Below are positions 6,735 through 9,854 of a stretch of DNA of 9,854 bases, in pieces; the first letter of the stretch is position 1; every line of letters starts with the position of its first letter. The stretch is from Desulfobacterales bacterium. Its GTDB lineage: Bacteria > Desulfobacterota > Desulfobacteria > Desulfobacterales > QNYZ01. Under the pieces are notes generated by a model. The model was given only the letters and a program-made list of their open reading frames with translations, made no database searches and was not told the origin of the DNA. The translations under genes and the position numbers were made by a program. The DNA is taken from the NCBI GenBank assembly GCA_029938515.1, contig JAOZUU010000062.1, positions 1 to 9,854 of the forward strand, read 5' to 3'.

Positions 6735-8084
6735 TCAGGATTTGGTAAACAGATTGTGACTGATCAGGATTTCCAGGGCGCGCATGACCTGATTATCGGC
6801 CTTTAATTTTTCCGGAGTAGCAGGGCCGGATTTTAAATCAATCGATTCACTATCTGTTTTCTTTTCATCGGCATCCGTGGCCTTCTTTTTTACCTTTTTA
6901 TTCGGTTCGGCATCCAGATGATTCTCGAGGTCTTTTTCCTTGAGTCGGCGGGCGTCATTCTGATCCGTCGCCTGGGGAGCCACGGTGTCTTCAGTCACCA
7001 CGATATCCGGTTTAATTCCCTTGGCCTGGATTGACCGGCCGCTGGGGGTATAATAACGGGCGACCGTCAGTTTGAGTCCGTATCCTTCCATTAGCCGCTC
7101 CAAATTCTGGACGGATCCCTTGCCAAATGAATTGGTCCCCAGAATCAGGGCGCGATGTTGATCCTGAAGGGCGCCGGCAACAATTTCCGAAGCACTGGCA
7201 CTACCCCCGTTGATCAGAATCACCATGGGATACGATTTTTCATGTCCGTCTGGATGGGCCTTGAACTCCCTTGTGTTTTTATTTAGACGCCCCCTGATGG
7301 AGAGAATGTTGCCGTCTGAAAGAAACAGGTCGGATACATCGATGGCCTGGCTTAACAATCCTCCCGGATTATCCCTCAGATCCAGGATCAACCCTTTCAT
7401 AGGGGTCTCTTCCTTATCAAGTACCCGCAAAGCATCCTGAAGATCCTGAGTCGTGTTTTCTCTGAAGTTGGTAACACGGATGTACCCGTAGCCGGGTTGC
7501 AATTCCATCGCGCGAACACTTTCAATGGGAATAACATCCCGGACAATCTCGAAATCGATCGGGTCAGGCTCGGTTTTTCGAATGATAGTAATGACCACTT
7601 CGGTTCCCTTGGGTCCCCGAATTAATTTGACGGCCTCGCGCAGGTCCTTGACCGACCGGCCGTCTACCTTGACGATACGATCACCACTGACAACCCCGGC
7701 CCGATACGCCGGTGTTCCCTCAATGGGTGATACAACGGTAATCAATCCATCACGCATACTGATGTGAATGCCGACACCGGTGAACTCCCCTTTGGTATCG
7801 ATTTGCATCTCCTTGAATTCATCGGGGGTCAGCAGAGATGAGTGGGGATCCAGACCGTGCACCATTCCCTGAATCGCATCTTCGATCATTTTTTGGGCGT
7901 CCACATCGTCGATATAATTTTTTTCGACCAGTTCGATCACTTCCGAAAATAATTTCAACCCTTTGTAGGTTTCGCGATCAGCGGCGGATAAGCCGTGATA
8001 GGAGCCCGCGCCAAGGGCCCAGAACAAGAGGGCGAAAACGACAAACAGGATCGGTTTCATTGGAAAAGATTTAATTTTAGTCAT
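6735..8084 (-). CDS. ctpA: Carboxyl-terminal processing protease, S41 family
   Basis: 449 residues from the ATG at 8084. This start was chosen over an ATG 63 bases upstream because AAGGGAG (8098-8092) lies 7 bases before it and the signal sequence follows at once. A hydrophobic segment (about 10-29) serves as signal peptide or anchor, so the protease acts in the periplasm. A PDZ domain covers about 100-169 (TGVGIHISMRDG, then AGVVSGDRIVKVDG). The protease domain contains LDLRDNPGG (235-243), NGGSASASE with nucleophile Ser297, and FGKGSVQ with Lys322 and Gln326. The Ser-Lys spacing of 25 and Lys-Gln spacing of 4 match the known Ser/Lys/Gln triad. CTPs trim or degrade proteins from the C-terminus, and in Gram-negatives they control peptidoglycan hydrolases. 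The last 90 residues are highly charged and low in complexity, ending in a helix-like stretch. It is the first gene of the ctpA-yibQ pair. Confidence 0.95.
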   Translation of the reverse strand: MTKIKSFPMKPILFVVFALLFWALGAGSYHGLSAADRETYKGLKLFSEVIELVEKNYIDDVDAQKMIEDAIQGMVHGLDPHSSLLTPDEFKEMQIDTKGEFTGVGIHISMRDGLITVVSPIEGTPAYRAGVVSGDRIVKVDGRSVKDLREAVKLIRGPKGTEVVITIIRKTEPDPIDFEIVRDVIPIESVRAMELQPGYGYIRVTNFRENTTQDLQDALRVLDKEETPMKGLILDLRDNPGGLLSQAIDVSDLFLSDGNILSIRGRLNKNTREFKAHPDGHEKSYPMVILINGGSASASEIVAGALQDQHRALILGTNSFGKGSVQNLERLMEGYGLKLTVARYYTPSGRSIQAKGIKPDIVVTEDTVAPQATDQNDARRLKEKDLENHLDAEPNKKVKKKATDADEKKTDSESIDLKSGPATPEKLKADNQVMRALEILISHNLFTKS

Positions 8085-8297
8085 TTGATATCTCCCTTCG
8101 AGCGGTATCGATTGGTCAAATCGAATTCCCAGCCTTGTTCTTAACAATAAGATATTGCGGGTTCTCTCTTACCGTTTTCGGGTGCATTAAGCAATCCCTA
8201 TTGCATGCGCAATCGCTAAAAAGGCAACTATATTGACCCGGGCTTTTAAAATTGGTACCTATGACGCCGGGTCAGGGAGTGCCGTCCCCGGTTTTCC

Positions 8298-8325
8298 TTG
8301 ACCGGAGCCTCCATTGATCTATTTT
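8298..8325 (+). promoter_or_regulatory. Candidate pyrE promoter
   Basis: TTGACC (8298-8303; 5 of 6 matches to the -35 consensus) and TATTTT (8320-8325; 4 of 6 matches to the -10) are separated by 16 bases. Transcription would start near 8332, giving a leader of about 50 bases. The spacer contains the left arm of the inverted repeat at 8306-8317. Confidence 0.4.
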
Positions 8326-8355
8326 ATTTCGGCTTCTTCCATGTCAATGGAGGCT
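8306..8355. repeat. 12-bp perfect inverted repeat upstream of pyrE
   Basis: AGCCTCCATTGA (8306-8317) and TCAATGGAGGCT (8344-8355) are exact reverse complements, separated by 26 bases; a G-T and a G-C pair extend the stem to 14. In RNA this would be a stable stem ending 28 bases before the pyrE ATG. No T-run follows, so it does not look like a simple terminator. It could be a paired operator or an attenuation-type leader structure. pyrE is regulated through a leader in enteric bacteria, but by a different arrangement. Confidence 0.6.
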
Positions 8356-8383
8356 TCCTTTATAATTAAGGATTGGTGATCGA

Positions 8384-8950
8384 ATGAAACAGGAATTGAT
8401 TCGACTGCTTTGTGAAAAATCGTTTCAGTATCGTGACGAGCCGGTGTTTAAGCTGGTTTCGGGCCGCCGCAGCCGATTTTACGTGAATTGTAAACCAACC
8501 ACTCTCAGTCCCCGGGGGATGTACCTGGCCGGTCACCTGGTTTTTGAAGCCATCGGCGATCTGCATGTTGTGGGTGTTGGCGGAATGACGTTTGGTGCCG
8601 ATCCCGTTGCCGTGGCCACGGCCTTTGTATCCGAATTGAAAAAAAAGCCGTTCAAGGCGTTTTCCATCCGGAAATCGCAGAAGGATCACGGGGTCGTCAA
8701 ATGGATCGAGGGAGATTTAATTCCCGGTGATCCGGTTGTGATTATCGATGATGTCGCCACCACCGGCGGTTCAACCATTAAAGCCATTGAGCGCGCAAGA
8801 GCGGAAGGATTGAAAGTACTGAAAGCCGTGGTATTGGTAGATCGCCAGGAGGGAGGGGTGGAGAATATTCGTGAGCATGTCCCGGATGTTGCTGCCATCG
8901 TTACCCGGGAAGAGCTGACAGTGCAGTACAAATTGAAGATTGAAGATTGA
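8384..8950 (+). CDS. pyrE: Orotate phosphoribosyltransferase
   Basis: 188 residues, a normal length. This cytoplasmic enzyme joins orotate to PRPP to give orotidine 5'-monophosphate, the fifth step of pyrimidine synthesis. The PRPP-binding motif [14 protein letters not shown] is at 118-131, and the catalytic flexible loop RKSQKDHG at 96-103 contains the Lys-Asp-His typical of orotate enzymes rather than other phosphoribosyltransferases. [16 protein letters not shown] (22-37) is the N-terminal orotate-binding stretch. The start ATG has AAGGA (8368-8372) 11 bases upstream, a rather long spacing. The gene stands alone, divergent from ctpA. Its last codons (for KIED and the stop) lie inside the inverted-repeat element that begins near 8932, so the C-terminal tail may have been altered by that element. 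Confidence 0.95.
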   Translation: MKQELIRLLCEKSFQYRDEPVFKLVSGRRSRFYVNCKPTTLSPRGMYLAGHLVFEAIGDLHVVGVGGMTFGADPVAVATAFVSELKKKPFKAFSIRKSQKDHGVVKWIEGDLIPGDPVVIIDDVATTGGSTIKAIERARAEGLKVLKAVVLVDRQEGGVENIREHVPDVAAIVTREELTVQYKLKIED

Positions 8951-9052
8951 TGATTTAAGATTTGTGGAAGTCGCTTCGCTCCACTATTTGGATGGGGATC
9001 GGCATTTAAAAATGACCCAAATTCCTTCAATCATCATTCACTAATCATCAAT
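8932..9052. repeat. Small inverted-repeat element between convergent pyrE and queD
   Basis: A tract of three GATT-containing repeats (ATTGAAG, ATTGAAG, ATTGATG) starts at 8932. The 10-mer ATTGATGATT at 8946-8955 is repeated exactly, in inverse orientation, at 9043-9052. Between them lies a small hairpin, GTGGA (8964-8968) with TCCAC (8980-8984), whose loop holds GTCGCTTCGC. The left arm encodes the end and stop of pyrE; the right arm encodes the last residues of queD and abuts its stop. This has the look of a short non-coding mobile or REP/MITE-like element, but with one copy in view that is an inference. It could also act as the terminator region for both genes. Confidence 0.5.
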
Positions 9053-9418
9053 GATATAGGTTGCGCAGGAATTGGCCGATTCCCAGGCCGATACCCGGGA
9101 AACCCGAACATCGGGACGGATGATTTTTTCCCGCAGACGGTTGGAGATATAAATGGCGATGTTTTCCGAAGAAGGGGGGAACTCATCATTAAAAACATCA
9201 AGATCATTTAAAAATTGATGATCGACGGTGGCCATAATTTCGGCCACATGTTTTTTCAGCTCGCCAAAATCCATCAATACGCCGGCGCGATCCAGTTCAC
9301 TACCGGTGACGCGGACTTCGATATTCCAATTGTGGCCGTGAAGGTTTTCACATTTCTCCCCAACCATTTTCAGTTGATGGGCGGCGGAGAAATGGGTTAA
9401 AATTTTTAGCTCAAACAT
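9041..9418 (-). CDS. queD: 6-carboxy-5,6,7,8-tetrahydropterin synthase
   Basis: 125 residues, a normal length for QueD. The enzyme turns 7,8-dihydroneopterin triphosphate into 6-carboxytetrahydropterin, an early step toward 7-deazaguanine, preQ0 and queuosine in tRNA. Zinc ligands His14 (FSAAHQ), His27 and His29 (NLHGHNW) are present, with catalytic Cys23 in the CxxxHGH arrangement that marks QueD rather than PTPS-II or PTPS-III enzymes. ATVDHQFLND (63-72) gives the Asp-His pair, and WESANSC (112-118) carries the pterin-anchoring Glu113. The C-terminal YIIDD is encoded by the inverted-repeat element and is unlike the usual end of the family. An AGGA precedes the ATG, which is 15 bases after the dnaJ stop, so the two are probably co-transcribed. 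No other queuosine gene is in the window. Confidence 0.95.
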   Translation of the reverse strand: MFELKILTHFSAAHQLKMVGEKCENLHGHNWNIEVRVTGSELDRAGVLMDFGELKKHVAEIMATVDHQFLNDLDVFNDEFPPSSENIAIYISNRLREKIIRPDVRVSRVSAWESANSCATYIIDD

Positions 9419-9433
9419 GGCGGGTCCTGTGGT

Positions 9434-9854
9434 TTATCCGGTTGCCTTGGCCCGGTCCCCTTTTAATGCATTTTTAATCTTGTTGGTCAGTTTGCCTGAC
9501 TCCAGTTTTTGGAATTCCTTTAATAACCTTTCCTGTTTTTTCGTCAGACGGGTAGGGGTTTTGACCTGGACCTGAACGATTTGATCCCCCCGCCGGCCAT
9601 TTCTAAGGGATGGGATTCCCTGTCTGGGCAGGCGAAAGGTATCCCCGGGCTGTGTACCCCTGGCAATTTTGAGGGTCTCTTCACCGGTCAAGGTGGGGAT
9701 CAGGATTTCGTCTCCAAGCGCGGCCTGGATAAATGAAATTGGAATTCGACAGATGACATCGGTATTGTCACGATGGAAGAAGTCATGGGGTTCGACGTAA
9801 ATGAAAACGTAAAGGTCTCCGGCCGGCCCACCATTCAAGCCGCCTTCGCCCTCA
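9434..9854 (-). CDS. dnaJ: Chaperone DnaJ, C-terminal part (partial)
   Basis: The frame is open to the right edge, so the N-terminal part (J domain, Gly/Phe region, any zinc finger) is outside; 139 residues are visible. DnaJ is the Hsp40 partner that delivers unfolded substrates to DnaK and stimulates its ATPase. The visible part starts with a Gly-rich EGEGG..GGPAGDLYV stretch and continues VEPHDFFHRDNTDVICRIPI, ALGDEILIPTL, LPRQGIP and GRRGDQIVQVQVKTP, the C-terminal substrate-binding and dimerisation domains of DnaJ/CbpA proteins. The tail TRLTKKQERLLKEF is the usual DnaJ ending, followed by about 25 basic residues. CbpA-type or other DnaJ homologues cannot be excluded without the zinc-finger region. 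It is followed closely by queD. Confidence 0.88.
   Translation of the reverse strand, partial: EGEGGLNGGPAGDLYVFIYVEPHDFFHRDNTDVICRIPISFIQAALGDEILIPTLTGEETLKIARGTQPGDTFRLPRQGIPSLRNGRRGDQIVQVQVKTPTRLTKKQERLLKEFQKLESGKLTNKIKNALKGDRAKATG

Larger units (their letters stand above)
8085..8383. other. Divergent intergenic region between ctpA and pyrE
   Basis: Roughly 300 bases with no convincing gene. From the ctpA side it holds the Shine-Dalgarno sequence (8092-8098) and a 14-base imperfect palindrome at 8200-8213 (ATTGC-ATGC-GCAAT) flanked by two direct GCAATC copies (8191-8196, 8209-8214), a possible operator. From the pyrE side it holds a weak promoter-like pair (TTGACC at 8233-8238 with TACCTA at 8256-8261), a better pair at 8298-8325, and a large inverted repeat at 8306-8355. 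I did not find a convincing minus-strand promoter for ctpA. Confidence 0.6.

Noticed and set aside
8085..8147. Upstream ATG extending CtpA by 21 residues
   Set aside because: It would place polar residues before the signal peptide; the ATG at 8084 has AAGGGAG upstream and starts directly before the hydrophobic segment.
8361..8366. Perfect TATAAT as the pyrE -10 box
   Set aside because: No acceptable -35 at 16-18 bases, and the start of transcription would fall downstream of the AAGGA ribosome site (8368-8372).
1..9854. CRISPR arrays, tRNA or rRNA genes, transposases, phage genes, defence systems
   Set aside because: No regular spaced repeats, RNA gene sequences, or matching protein motifs were found on either strand.

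Overview
The window is compact, protein-dense bacterial chromosome of mid GC content. A long pyrophosphate-type phosphofructokinase, a ctpA-yibQ type envelope pair, pyrE, queD and dnaJ in one neighbourhood suggest a Gram-negative anaerobe. A deltaproteobacterium (Desulfobacterota) is my best guess, but this is inferred from gene content and style, with no marker gene in the window. No rRNA, tRNA, CRISPR array, transposase or phage gene is visible.

Layout. Positions 1-88 (minus) hold the first codons of a class I/II PLP aminotransferase. An AT-rich divergent promoter region (89-391) follows. From 392 to 5587 (plus) five genes are packed with gaps of at most 3 bases or with overlaps: PPi-dependent phosphofructokinase, low-molecular-weight protein tyrosine phosphatase, a tandem ABC ATPase with one decayed half, a polytopic membrane protein, and an ECF-transporter S component. 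Facing them on the minus strand (8084 to 5662) are ctpA, a secreted S41 protease, and a yibQ-like divergent polysaccharide deacetylase. A second divergent region (8085-8383) carries promoter-like elements and a 12-bp perfect inverted repeat in front of pyrE (plus). pyrE converges on queD (minus) across a small inverted-repeat element that encodes the 3' end of pyrE and abuts the queD stop. queD lies 15 bases behind the 3' part of dnaJ, which runs off the right edge.

How the genes fit together. The last three genes of the plus operon look like an ECF-type vitamin or micronutrient importer: fused ATPase, T-like scaffold and S component. Its ATPase is unusual. The first half has lost the Walker A region, catalytic Glu and H-loop His but keeps a clean LSGGE signature. 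The second half has intact Walker A, Walker B and H-loop but a degraded signature (LSGPE). The decay is complementary and would leave one composite ATP site. This module, co-transcribed with a glycolytic PPi-PFK and a tyrosine phosphatase, is the least ordinary part of the window. pyrE (pyrimidine synthesis), queD (7-deazaguanine synthesis) and dnaJ (chaperone) are housekeeping genes; the interesting points there are the non-coding inverted repeats.
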